A stretch of DNA of 62,000 nt. Source: Selaginella moellendorffii. Taxonomy: Eukaryota > Streptophyta > Lycopodiopsida > Selaginellales > Selaginellaceae. The DNA lies in the NCBI RefSeq assembly GCF_000143415.4, contig NW_003314277.1:399644-461643 (forward strand), given 5' to 3'. The position numbers and the translations under genes are program-made. The notes beneath the pieces were generated by a model. It searched no databases. It saw only the letters and a program-made list of their open reading frames with translations, and had not been told where the DNA came from. Below, in pieces: positions 47,917 through 57,794 of this stretch (positions are counted from its first letter, which is position 1; every line of letters begins with the position of its first letter).

Positions 47917-47990
47917 GGCCTATTAGCTCAGTTGGTCAGAGCGTGGCTCTAATGAGGCTAAGGTCGCAGGTTCGAAACCTGCATGGGCCA
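47917..47990 (+). tRNA. tRNA-Ile (anticodon AAU), diverged copy
   Basis: A 74-nt cloverleaf. Acceptor GGCCTAT pairs with ATGGGCC (one G-U). The D-arm is like the first copy and the T-arm GGTTCGAAACC is intact. The anticodon loop reads CTAATGA, so the anticodon is AAU but position 37 is G instead of the A normally modified in ANN-decoding tRNAs. The anticodon stem relies on G-U pairs. A TTTTT terminator follows within 10 nt. It could be a diverging gene or a pseudogene. Confidence 0.8.
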
Positions 47991-47994
47991 TTAC

Positions 47995-48000
47995 CTTTTT
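47995..48000 (+). terminator. RNA polymerase III T-run terminator
   Basis: A run of T residues immediately after the second tRNA-Ile-like gene, as expected for Pol III termination. Confidence 0.6.
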
Positions 48001-48058
48001 ATTGTTCATGGTTTCAGTTTTCGAAATTACTTATTGAAACTTGGAAGTTGAATCCAGG

Positions 48059-49390
48059 TTACCATACTTTCATTCTCTTTAGCTCGGGTTCAAGTGAAAG
48101 TGGTGATGGTGGCTCCTCTTTCTTTTTCACACTCATCACAGCATTGGCCACTTCCTCCTCTGTGGTTCCAAACAGATCAGGCCTCGCCGGAGCCAAGCTC
48201 ATGACGTTTCGCGCGATCTCCTCGTTGCTGGCAAGCGTGCCCAAGTTTCTCCGCTTGCTCATCATCCTTTCCTTCTCCTCCTTGAACTTGGGATGAATGA
48301 GCGAGATCCTCATGTGTTCCTCCATCTTGCTCACGGGTATCAACTCTGAAGTTATCGGAGAGATGACCGTCTTGGTATGCGCATACTTGTCGCCCGTCTC
48401 GATCATCTCCTCGGGCCTCTTCCAGTTCCTCACAATCGTCATCGGTGGCTCTTCGCCCGCCGGGACAATCACTTGGAAAAACTCCTCGGCATTTGCTCTC
48501 CGCTCGTCGGGGAAATGATCCTCAAGCAACGTGATATCCATCACCTCCTTGCGTCTGATCACGTCCATCTGCGTCATCGGAGACGGCAACGCAGCGTCCT
48601 CCTCGTCCACGAACTGGATCGTCTCCACCACCACAAACTCATGCCAGTCTATGCTGTTCATCCGCTCATCGTCTTCCTCGCCCTTGTCCCTCAACTCCTT
48701 TTGCGATTTCTCCCATTCGGCACGGTGGAGGCACCGCTCCAGGATAACGCTCTTGTCCAGCTCTCGCTTGAGCTTGTCGATCAGCGCCGTGGGAGCTTCC
48801 AGCAACTTGGAGTACGAGTGGCACAAGCCCGTGAAGATCTTGTGCAAGCTGCTCTCCGGTTTGAGGAAGCTAAACTGGAGGTTGTAGTGTTCCCTGCTTG
48901 CCAGTCCGGTAAGAAACTCGCTGCCATGTCTAGCCGCGAAGATCGCCGTGAGCTTGATGATGTCTACGTCCTTTGCAGAGAGACCCTCGGGGAAATCGAG
49001 AAGGAACTCCTCCGGCTCCGGCTCTTGCAGCTCCACCACCTTGGAAGGCTCGGTGCTCTGCAAATCTTGCAGGAGAGTATGAAACTTTCGCGAGGATGGA
49101 TGATCCTCCAACGGCGGTGGCTTGGATTGAGCTTGCACAGCAGCTGTGATCGAAGATGGAGCGCCGGAGCTCTTCGCTTCCGAGACTTTGTGCTGGTAAT
49201 ACGCGTGGTAGGGATCGGAGGGTTTGAGGAAGCTGAACTTGAGGATCTGATTGTCAGCCGTGATCTTGCGCTCGAAGTCGACACCATTCCTGGCCACAAA
49301 GTGCGCCGTCTTATCGACGATACATCTGATGCCAGGGGGAGGATGGATCATACCTGGCTGTGATCTCGAAGCGATCGACGCTGCCGCCAT
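48059..49390 (-). CDS. SF3A1-like splicing factor (SURP protein), intronless and short
   Basis: Single frame of 443 residues from the ATG at 49388-49390. Two SURP/SWAP modules are visible: one around IVDKTAHFVARNGVDFE...LKFSFL and one around IKLTAIFAARHGSEFL...LQFSFL. A PRP21-like region follows with RNWKRPEEM, SPITSELIPVSKMEEHMRI and SLAPARPDLFGTTEEE. This matches the U2 snRNP subunit SF3A1/Prp21. The Pro-rich and ubiquitin-like C-terminal third of canonical SF3A1 (about 780 residues) is absent, and there are no introns, unlike the surrounding non-PPR genes. It may be a retrocopy that still has an open frame. Start is set at the first ATG; divergent from the GOST gene with 211 bp between starts. 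Confidence 0.9.
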   Translation of the reverse strand: MAAASIASRSQPGMIHPPPGIRCIVDKTAHFVARNGVDFERKITADNQILKFSFLKPSDPYHAYYQHKVSEAKSSGAPSSITAAVQAQSKPPPLEDHPSSRKFHTLLQDLQSTEPSKVVELQEPEPEEFLLDFPEGLSAKDVDIIKLTAIFAARHGSEFLTGLASREHYNLQFSFLKPESSLHKIFTGLCHSYSKLLEAPTALIDKLKRELDKSVILERCLHRAEWEKSQKELRDKGEEDDERMNSIDWHEFVVVETIQFVDEEDAALPSPMTQMDVIRRKEVMDITLLEDHFPDERRANAEEFFQVIVPAGEEPPMTIVRNWKRPEEMIETGDKYAHTKTVISPITSELIPVSKMEEHMRISLIHPKFKEEKERMMSKRRNLGTLASNEEIARNVMSLAPARPDLFGTTEEEVANAVMSVKKKEEPPSPLSLEPELKRMKVW

Positions 49391-49410
49391 TTGGAAATCC
49401 AATCGCGAAG

Positions 49411-49418
49411 AACCCTAG
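49411..49418 (-). promoter_or_regulatory. Telobox-like AACCCTAG before SF3A1-like gene
   Basis: Located about 20 bp upstream of the start codon, within the 211-bp shared promoter with the GOST gene. Confidence 0.35.
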
Positions 49419-49601
49419 CCCAGAAAAAGGTTTATAAACCTATCCACTCTAGCATATTCTAAAGAATATTCTAGAGCAAGAATATTCCCTGCATAGAGGG
49501 GTTTTCGTGGTTCCATGGTGAGTGCTAGGGCCGCTGTTCCATGGGATTATTCGCACAGCTAGGGGCGATCCGCTGATCGCCTCGATCGACTGTTGCGGCA
49601 G

Positions 49602-51578
49602 ATGGATCCCGCCAGGAGGCTGAGAATTCTCGCGGTCCTGAGCTGCTGCTGCTGCTGGATTTCGTTTTGTTGCGGATCTATCCATCGCTACCAGCTGAGC
49701 CCCTTCAAGCCGTGGGACAATGGCTACACTTTCTTCGGAGGCAGCGAGGGATTGTATGCGAGCGGGAAGTCTCCGTCACATATCAAGTAAGATTCCTTCG
49801 CCCAATTACTTCTAGTGGAAGCATAGATTAAGCTTCTTCTTTCCAAGCATTCATAGATCTAGAAACTCTTGCCTTTTTTTGTTTGCATTTCCATCGTTAG
49901 TGTTTCTTTCTAGCATCCATAGCTCATTGGTCTTTGAGGTCTACACCTAGATGTAGAAAAAAGGAAGTGTAGAAATAGTGTTTCATTCTTCTTTCCTCAG
50001 CATCCATAGCTCATTGGTTTGATCTTGAAGTTAGAAAGAGAAAGACATTGTCGCCAGTAGTTTAACCTTTCGATCTTCGCAGCTTCAACGTCCAGTTTAG
50101 ACGAACTGTGGAGTCGGCTGCGAGGCACGAGACGATGGAGCACAGCACAGGTCTAGTCGAGGCACTCCTTTTCACGCTCGAGGATCGTGACTTCATCGGA
50201 GTCACAAACTCCACCGGCGAGAGGATGCTGTGCTGCACTCCCGAGGCCTCCAAGCTCTCGAATTGCCGCATTGGCGAGGTGATACTTCGCAAGCGTGAAA
50301 ACGGCTGGCCGAAGACCTTCCAGACGTCCTTCCAAGGCAACAAGCTTGTAAACAGCTTCTCCGAGGACGTGAACGTGACCGAGACTGGGCTCTACACGCT
50401 CTACTTTGTCTTCTGCGAGCCACAGCTCCAAGGCTTGCAGATTCGCGGCAGAACGATATGGCAGAGTCCCACAGGCTTTCTTCCGGGGAGGATGGCGCCG
50501 CTCCTCAAGTTCTACGGCTACATGTCGCTCGCCTATCTCGTCCTGGGAGTGATCTGGTTCATCCAGTATGCGCGCTTCTGGAGAGATATCCTCCAGCTCC
50601 AGAACTGTATCAGCGTGGTGATCTTCCTGGGACACGCAGAGATGGCTTTGTGGTACTTCGACTACGCCAACTTCAATGCAACGGGGCGGAGGCCGATGGG
50701 GATCACCGCCTGGGCCGTGACCATCGGAGCCATGAGGAAGACGGTGTCTCGGCTCTTGGTGCTCATAGTTTCTATGGGATACGGGGTGGTGAAACCGACG
50801 CTGGGTGGGATCACGAGCAAGGTGTTGCTGTGCGGTGGGGCGTATTTCGTTGCGATCGAGACTTTGGAGCTGGCGGAGAACGTCCAACGAGTGGATGATT
50901 TTTCCAACAAGGAGAAGTTACTTCTGGTGCTTCCAGTTGCGATCATCGATGCGTTATTCATACTCTGGATTTTTTCCTCGCTGTCCAAGACTCTGGAAAG
51001 CCTACAGGTTCTTTCTCTCTTTTCTGTTTTCCTTCCTCTCGTTTTTGCTCTCAAGGTTTGGACTTACAGGCAAAGAAGCAAACCGCTAAACTGGAACTGT
51101 ACAAGCGCTTCACCAATTTTCTTGCATTAGCAGTCATAGCATCAATAGTTTGGATTGGTTACGAGGTATGGCACGTAAGATAGCTTACAATCTCTGGAGG
51201 CTGACTCGAATTTTTATTTCCAGTTCTACTTAAAATCTACAGAGGCATACAACATCCAGTGGCAAAATGCGTGGGTGGTTTTAGCGTTTTGGATAGTTCT
51301 GTCTTATGTCATGCTCTGCGTGATTTGCTACCTATGGAAGCCATCACAAAACTCCACAAGGTAACAAGATCATGTTTGTGTTATGTTGACTTGAGATTTT
51401 TTAAAGGTATGCCTACTCGGAGGAACTTGGCGAAGACTGTGATCCCGAGGAAGCAATCCAGCTTACTAGCAATATGGATTCATCAAATGGTCGCTTGAAC
51501 GGTTCTGTAGAGAAAAAGAACACTGAGATAGACGTCTTCACACTTGGAACAATTGGAGAAGAAGATAAACGAGACTAA
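49602..51578 (+). CDS. GOST-family seven-TM Golgi protein (TMEM87 / lung seven transmembrane-like)
   Basis: Five exons: 49602-49786, 50083-51007, 51070-51165, 51224-51360 and 51407-51578, giving 504 residues. A Cys-rich signal peptide is followed by a lumenal region starting YQLSPFKPWDNGYTFF, ending near GRTIWQSPTGFLPGRM. Seven hydrophobic helices follow (for example YLVLGVIWFIQYARFW, AMRKTVSRLLVLIVSMGYGV, WVVLAFWIVLSYVMLCVICY), then an acidic cytosolic tail. Plant members (At1g72480 type) are Golgi/trafficking proteins. A decayed partial copy lies at 61327-61800. Confidence 0.92.
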
Positions 51579-51851
51579 TGCAATTCAAAAAATCTTTGTT
51601 ATTTTGATAATTTGCTCGTAGATTTTAGGATTAGCCAAATATAGTATTTTAAGGTTTTCTAGGAGATATTTAAATAATATTCTTGTTTTTATTCTTATTA
51701 TGTCACCTTATAGATCCATGATCAGAGCTTGGAGGGACCAGAGAGACTTCTGAGGTTGTGAGGGGGAAGTGCATTAATTCCAATCGAAAAAAAGAAAATT
51801 TATACTTAAGACATGAAAGTTATTAATTTAAAGCATGAAGAAAAATAAATA
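51579..51851. other. Intergenic
   Basis: 3' UTR of the GOST gene, then AT-rich sequence leading to the lectin-like ORF. No separate feature seen. Confidence 0.5.
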
Positions 51852-52703
51852 TTGAATATGAAGTGTAAACTCTTAATAATTTTTATTATTTTGTTAATAA
51901 AGCTCAATTTTATTATTGCACCTAAGAAGTATACTCCTACAATTGGAAGACCAGGAATTTTAAAATTTCAAGATATTACTAAAATAATTGCAGGGGTTAA
52001 TGGTCTGCTATATAAACTTGATCATAATGGTAAATATCCTATAACTTATTCAGATGAAGATAGAATATTAACATCTAAAGGATATGTTGATTTGATAGTT
52101 AAAGTTAAAGATCAATGTTTACTCAAAGAAACAGTTACAGAAGTTGTAGGAAATAACATCAAACGTGGAATTGATCGACTTTTAGAACTTAGTAAAGATT
52201 ATTTATATGAATCACTTTCAGACTATTTTGAAAAAGAAAGTCAAAATTATCTTATAAGATATAAACTAGATACTACATCAGACGAATTAACATATCAAAA
52301 TAACATTACAAATTTTGACAATATAAATGGTTGTTATATTAGCATAAGTACTTTATTTTCTGATTCAACTTTACATGTTAATAATTTCTTAATATCTCAA
52401 AATGGTAAAAATATGTTATTGTTAGAATACAGTTGTAAATTAGTCTTATATTCATTAAACCAAAAAATTTGGGAATCAGAACTTAAATCAAATAGTTTTG
52501 GTAATTGTTTTCTAATTCTTCAGCAGGATGGCAATTTGGTTGTTTATTCTAATAAAAAGGCTTTATGGGCTACAGATAAATATTGTAATAACTGTAAATT
52601 GTCAACACTATTTTCTGTTCAAAATAACTGTAATTTAGTGGTCTACCTATCAAAGTTTCCTAATAATGTTTTATGGGCATCAGATAAATTATGTCTACAT
52701 TAA
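51852..52703 (+). CDS. AT-rich secreted protein with B-lectin-like C-terminus
   Basis: Intronless, 283 residues from an ATG. A signal peptide (LLIIFIILLIKLNFII) leads to an N-terminal domain of about 130 residues that I do not recognise (GILKFQDITKIIAGVNGLLY..., with DQCLLKETVTEVVGNNIKRG). The C-terminal about 120 residues carry bulb-lectin repeats: LVLYSLNQKIWES, QQDGNLVVYSNKKALWATD and NNCNLVVYLSKFPNNVLWAS, the QxDxNxVxY mannose-binding type (one site degenerate: QNNCNLVVY). Codon use is extremely AT-biased (Leu mostly TTA, Asn AAT), unlike every neighbour. A carbohydrate-binding secreted protein is likely; origin by transfer is possible. Homology of the N-domain is unknown. Confidence 0.8.
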   Translation: MNMKCKLLIIFIILLIKLNFIIAPKKYTPTIGRPGILKFQDITKIIAGVNGLLYKLDHNGKYPITYSDEDRILTSKGYVDLIVKVKDQCLLKETVTEVVGNNIKRGIDRLLELSKDYLYESLSDYFEKESQNYLIRYKLDTTSDELTYQNNITNFDNINGCYISISTLFSDSTLHVNNFLISQNGKNMLLLEYSCKLVLYSLNQKIWESELKSNSFGNCFLILQQDGNLVVYSNKKALWATDKYCNNCKLSTLFSVQNNCNLVVYLSKFPNNVLWASDKLCLH

Positions 52704-53195
52704 ATATAATAAAGATTAATCTTTAAATTTTAAATATATAGATTAAGGTTTATAATTTTAAATATAAAAAACATTATCAAGATTTACTGCTATTTTATAA
52801 TAACTATTTTTTATAATATGTTTTATTTATATATTTCTGCTTTGTGAAAAATCTTTGTGTCATAAGGCTTATAAAATTTGATATCCTAATGGTTTAGTTA
52901 TAAATGGGTTTGTTTTTGGCTTTTTTATAACTTATTATATTCAACTTAATTTTAATATTTCTATATTTATATGTAACAATAGCACAAAAGTTTTTTAAAA
53001 ATAATTTGGATTTAAAATTAAATGTATATTTAATGTAATTCTTGATTATTAATATATAATTATTTTTTTTGTCCAATTATGATTTACTTTGGTTAATATT
53101 ATATTAATCAGTTTTACAGCTTTCAATAAGTATTTATTAAAAGAGATAGTTGTGTTAGTTGTGTATTTTTATGTATATATAAACTATAAGGCCTG
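52704..53195. other. AT-rich spacer
   Basis: Very AT-rich, similar in composition to the lectin-like ORF. Nothing else identifiable. Confidence 0.6.
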
Positions 53196-53198
53196 TAA

Positions 53199-53229
<31 letters not shown>

Positions 53230-53284
53230 CATATATACATATATACATATATACATATATACATATATACATATATATATATAT

Positions 53285-53353
<69 letters not shown>

Positions 53354-53582
53354 TATATACATATATACATATATATATACATATATACATATATATATAC
53401 ATATATACATATATATATACATATATACATATATATATACATATATACATATATATATACATATATACATATATATATATATACATACATACATATATAT
53501 ATACATATATACATATATATATACATATATACATATATATATACATATATACATATATATATACATATATATAGATATATAT

Positions 53583-53659
<77 letters not shown>

Positions 53660-53667
53660 TATATATA
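53196..53667. repeat. (TA)n / (TATACA)n microsatellite
   Basis: About 470 bp of pure alternating TA, with TATACATA-type imperfect 14-18 bp periods and an ACAT tetranucleotide run at the left end. Could form cruciform or slipped structures. Open frames here (Tyr/Ile repeats) are not genes. Confidence 0.98.
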
Positions 53668-53689
53668 ACCTTGCTTATGTAATATGCTA

Positions 53690-55560
53690 ATTAAAATACT
53701 ATAGCATATTCTATCCATTATTGTATATAAGGTTATAAACCCCAATTAATATATCTATTATTATATCCCAAGCATTCATATTAGTGGAGGTGAAGGGCAC
53801 TACAATTTATCCTTGGAAAGCAAAGTTTTTTAGTAGTGCTTTACTCTAGTATTCAAAATTGTACTTTTATTTTTATTCGTTTTTTTTCTTTTAGCTATTG
53901 TTGTGCTTAGATTTGTTCTTCCTTTTGATATTTATTACATTCATTAATCAAGAATTTTATCACTTAAGGCTACTAATATTGAGCTTTTGGTGTTGTTCTT
54001 TTAATATTTATTGCATTCATCAATCAAGGAGAATATCCCTTAAGGCTACTAATGTTCAGCTTTTTCGATGTTGTGGAGTGTGATTATATTAATATTGTGC
54101 CCATCTTTGGTGTATTATTGTCTCTAGCTTTCAAAAATATAATTACATGATTTCTTTTGTTTTTGGCGTTTTGCTCTATTGATATTAAATTTTGCCATCT
54201 TCTATTGATATGAAGTGTGATTATGAGCTCAAGTGGATTCTAGAGTGTGATGATAAATTTAATTATTATAGAAATAGTTTTAGAGATAAGTTAGAGATTT
54301 CACGGGGTAGGTGTCAATTTTTAAACTTTTGAATTTAGACTTCCTAAGAGGTCATCCAACCCAGTATTATTCAAACTTAAAAACTCTTAACCCTAAATAT
54401 CCTAAAACCCTTAATCGATTGGAAAAAGGGTGTACTCTACTCTTTCCCTCTATTTGAATCTTTATAGATTATTTCTTGAATCATTTTCTTTAATTGTTTA
54501 CACAATTCTTCAATTTTCCATTTAATCTTTTCTCTTTACTTTTTGCTCTTTTTTTAACTTTTTTTTTTATTTGAGCCACCTTATGTTTTTAATGTTTCTT
54601 CCTTATCTACAATGTTTTCTTCTTTAACACATCGATTATTTATTACTTTTATGATTCTCATTCTTAGCTTAGTGTTGAGTTGAGTGTTTTCTATCCTCTT
54701 TATACTACTCTAAATATTGAGTATAAATATGTGTATAAAGTTAAAAATTCTATTTTTGTTTTGTTTGCAAAGTTTTTGATTAGTTCTAATGTTAAGTATT
54801 CTTATATTCCAAAGGTTGAATCACTTTGGCCAAAATTCCAAGTTGAATATGTGTACCCATTTGTAAATATTATTTTGTTATTTTGCTTTACTGTTGCTAC
54901 TAAGGAGTTTATATATTCCCTTGAGAGTATAGATTTTCTATTGATTTTCCTGTCTTAATTGGTTAATTGTGTATTGAGGAGGTTGAGCGATATGAATCTT
55001 TTGTTTATATTGTCGTAGCTGAAGTATTTTATGACATGAAGTCTTTTGTTTTCCAAACTTTGAGCATATGTCTTTTTTATTTCCTTATTTTTGTATTGAT
55101 AGCTATTGAAAATTCCTTTTTTATCCACTTTTTCTTTTTTCATAATGACTCTTTCTCAATTTTTCTCACTTTCTCATTTTTGCTTTGACACTTCAAACTT
55201 TTTTTTCTTTAAAAGAGGGGGTAGAGGGGATGGACAATAATTCAACCCCAACAATAGAGTGAGGACAAGTAAATATGATAGTGGAGCAAAGATGAATGAC
55301 ATAGATTGTGGAGTGAGGATAAATATAACGAGTCCAAATGAAATAGCCCCAATATAGTAAAGCCAAACGAATGCAATAATAGAGTGAAAAGGAGTATAAT
55401 AAGAGTTGGTGTTTCAAAATTTTTTTTCCTTCAAAGGGATAAAAAGGATGTAGAGGATAAATGGAGTGAATCCAACCTCCCATGTATAGTGCTAAACAAA
55501 GATGAAGGTTGATATTGACTAAAGGGAATACGTAAAGGCAAGTTCTATTTATGATCATGA
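53690..55560. mobile_element. AT-rich relic sequence, possible retroelement part
   Basis: Contains a degenerate direct repeat of about 73 bp (53926-53998 and 53999-54076; shared ACTTAAGGCTACTAAT), followed by open but unrecognised AT-rich frames (54680-54958, then 54967-55188 after an in-frame break). With the gag remnant downstream this may be one decayed element, but no polymerase motif is readable. Confidence 0.35.
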
Positions 55561-56154
55561 GTTTGAGTTAATAGTTATTTCAAAAGATTATCAACGAATT
55601 GATTTAAAGGCAAAATGTATCATTTGTTGCAATAGCATTTTATGGATTATAATAGTTTTTAAAGTCTCTTTTTTTAATTCAAAGTTATGGGTTCAAAGTT
55701 AGTTTAAACATTTGGTAATTGTATACAGAGTTGTAATTAGTTCATTGAGATTCTATAATCAATTGATAGTTATCGCATGGCTTTAAGTTTTGTTTCAATC
55801 ATGGTTGTCAACAACTACATTAGTGGTTATACATGCATGTGTACGACCATTGCCATAAAGAATAAAAATTAACTTCACCGCACGACATAAGTGTAGACAG
55901 CAATGTGTGGCAACAAGTCGAGCAATAAAAGATAAACTTAAACTTGTATCAACCAATACAGAGAAAATAATAGGAAACCTTTTGTTATAAAAATGAGCTT
56001 GGAAAGAAACACTTGATGAACTGGTGCTGAGTGAACCCCTTGATGATACTCCCGAAAGAAAGATGAAGGGGTCCCTAATTTATTCATGTAAAGTCCCTCT
56101 GTTACTCACATGACTCCTCGTTTCCCAGATACATCTTAGTGTCCAGACTTTCCA

Positions 56155-56990
56155 CTACAACAACACCAACAAAACGTTATTGATACCAAGGTCTCCACCT
56201 AGGAAATGGAAGTTGCCAATTTGGAAAATGCCGACAACGCTGATAAATGTAATCAACTTCATTACACGCCTAGCAGCGAATATCATGGCCACAACCACGT
56301 CCTCGCCCTTGTCCTTGAACTCGAGCAATAGCAGCATCAACCTCTATTGGAATAGAACCATCGCCCATAAGAAGTGGAGTTGAAAGAAGTGCAGCGAAAA
56401 GTGGAAAATGCAACGTCTTATAATGTTGTGCCAAGCGAAAAGCATCGTCAAAGGTGGCTAGAGCAAGTGTATGCACAAGTTTAACAAGATCTTGACAAAG
56501 TGTTGACCACAACATTCCTAGCTTAATCTACTTTGACATATTTGGCTCTGCATGAAACAAGAAGCTTCAGAAACAAATGCCAAATTGCATCACTGACTCA
56601 GATGGCCCTTGACGAAGACAATGCGACTATTGGAAGGCATCATCACAATCATCAACATATCCGAATGCAAGTTTAAAGACATCCGGGAGAACACTCCAAT
56701 CCCCACGAGTGGCTACATTCAAACCATTGTACCACTGCAACACCATCTTTTGGAGATACATGGGAAATTCATGCAAATGCCAAGTATCATCTCAAGAATG
56801 ATATATAATAATCACCATGAAGTGATAGAACCAATGGTATACATCATCCCTAGGATTCCCATTAGGGAATTTCAACTAAATATGAGGATTGGCACCAAGA
56901 GTAGGAGGAGATGTACCATGTGTCATGAATACCACTATCAATTGAGTTTGGTTGTTCAATTGTAATCGCATCCAAAGTAAAAGGAGGAGG
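56155..56990 (-). mobile_element. Decayed gag gene of a Ty3/gypsy-like retrotransposon
   Basis: On the minus strand the segment FPMYLQKMVLQWYNGLNVAT continues into RGDWSVLPDVFKLAF, the conserved core of retrotransposon gag. Further on come ALATFDDAFRLAQHY, a Gly/Arg run, and a CCHC-like knuckle (C-x-x-C-N-E-V-x5-R-C) interrupted by a stop. Several stops show it is inactive. No reverse transcriptase or integrase is readable in the window. Confidence 0.7.
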
Positions 56991-57794
56991 AGACTATTGC
57001 TTTGCCATGAAGATGAATGAAAATGAAAGAGCAAAAAAAGATAAATGAAAAAAAGCTAAAGGGAAAGGGAGATTTAAACAATACAAAAGCTAAATCTAAA
57101 CTAAAATCCTAAAAATAAAAAAAAACAAAAGAAAGAAAATGGAAAATGCTAAATTTAGATAATGCAAAAGTTAGATCTAAACCAAAATTCAAAATCCAAG
57201 TAGTCCTTAAGGACAATCAAAAGTGCCCTTCATTTCCATTAATGTGAGTGTATGGAATATAAAAAGGGAATGCAAAAAATGTGCATATCAATTAGCTCAA
57301 AAACCCTCATATACAGAAGCAAGTGGTCCAGATTGAAATTAATTTGATGGTCACCAAAATCCCATTATGCTAATATTAGTATACGGCATTATAGCTATAC
57401 ACTTGAACCTCACACATCAAATAAAAAAGGGTTTAAACCCTAATTAATATATCTATTGAGCATTCACAAAACAAAAAGTTTATTTAATTTTTAATGTAAT
57501 TTTCAACTTATTAAATATAAATTTTATTTTTTAAAAATTTATATTATCTAGATGTTTCATTAATATTTAATCTTATAAAGTTTTGTTATATATTTTTTAT
57601 TATTCTTGTAAAGTAATTTGATTTAAAACAAAATATATATATATAATTAATAATAGTACTTTTCTTTAGAATTCATTTCCATATTTTTTATTTTTAAATA
57701 ATATTATTATTTAAAAATATTTTGAAATTCTATAATGCACTCCTTTATAAAAATTGCTTTTAGGGAATCTAATTATTTAGGGTTCCTTGCGAGA
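56991..57794. other. AT-rich spacer, SEC13 promoter
   Basis: AT-rich. Sequence at about 57222-57250 is an inverted match to 53770-53800, and 57430-57465 a direct match to 53730-53780 (see findings). A telobox-like TTTAGGGTTCC lies just before the SEC13 start (57776-57786). Confidence 0.5.

Noticed and set aside
48377-49363. 328-codon frame antisense to the SF3A1-like gene
   Set aside because: Shadow frame; no recognisable domain, and the opposite strand encodes two SURP modules.
53196-53667. CRISPR-like periodic repeat
   Set aside because: No unique spacers; simple-sequence repeat in a plant nuclear context.
53123-53745. Overlapping Tyr/Ile-rich frames of 130-196 codons
   Set aside because: Pure translation of the TA microsatellite.
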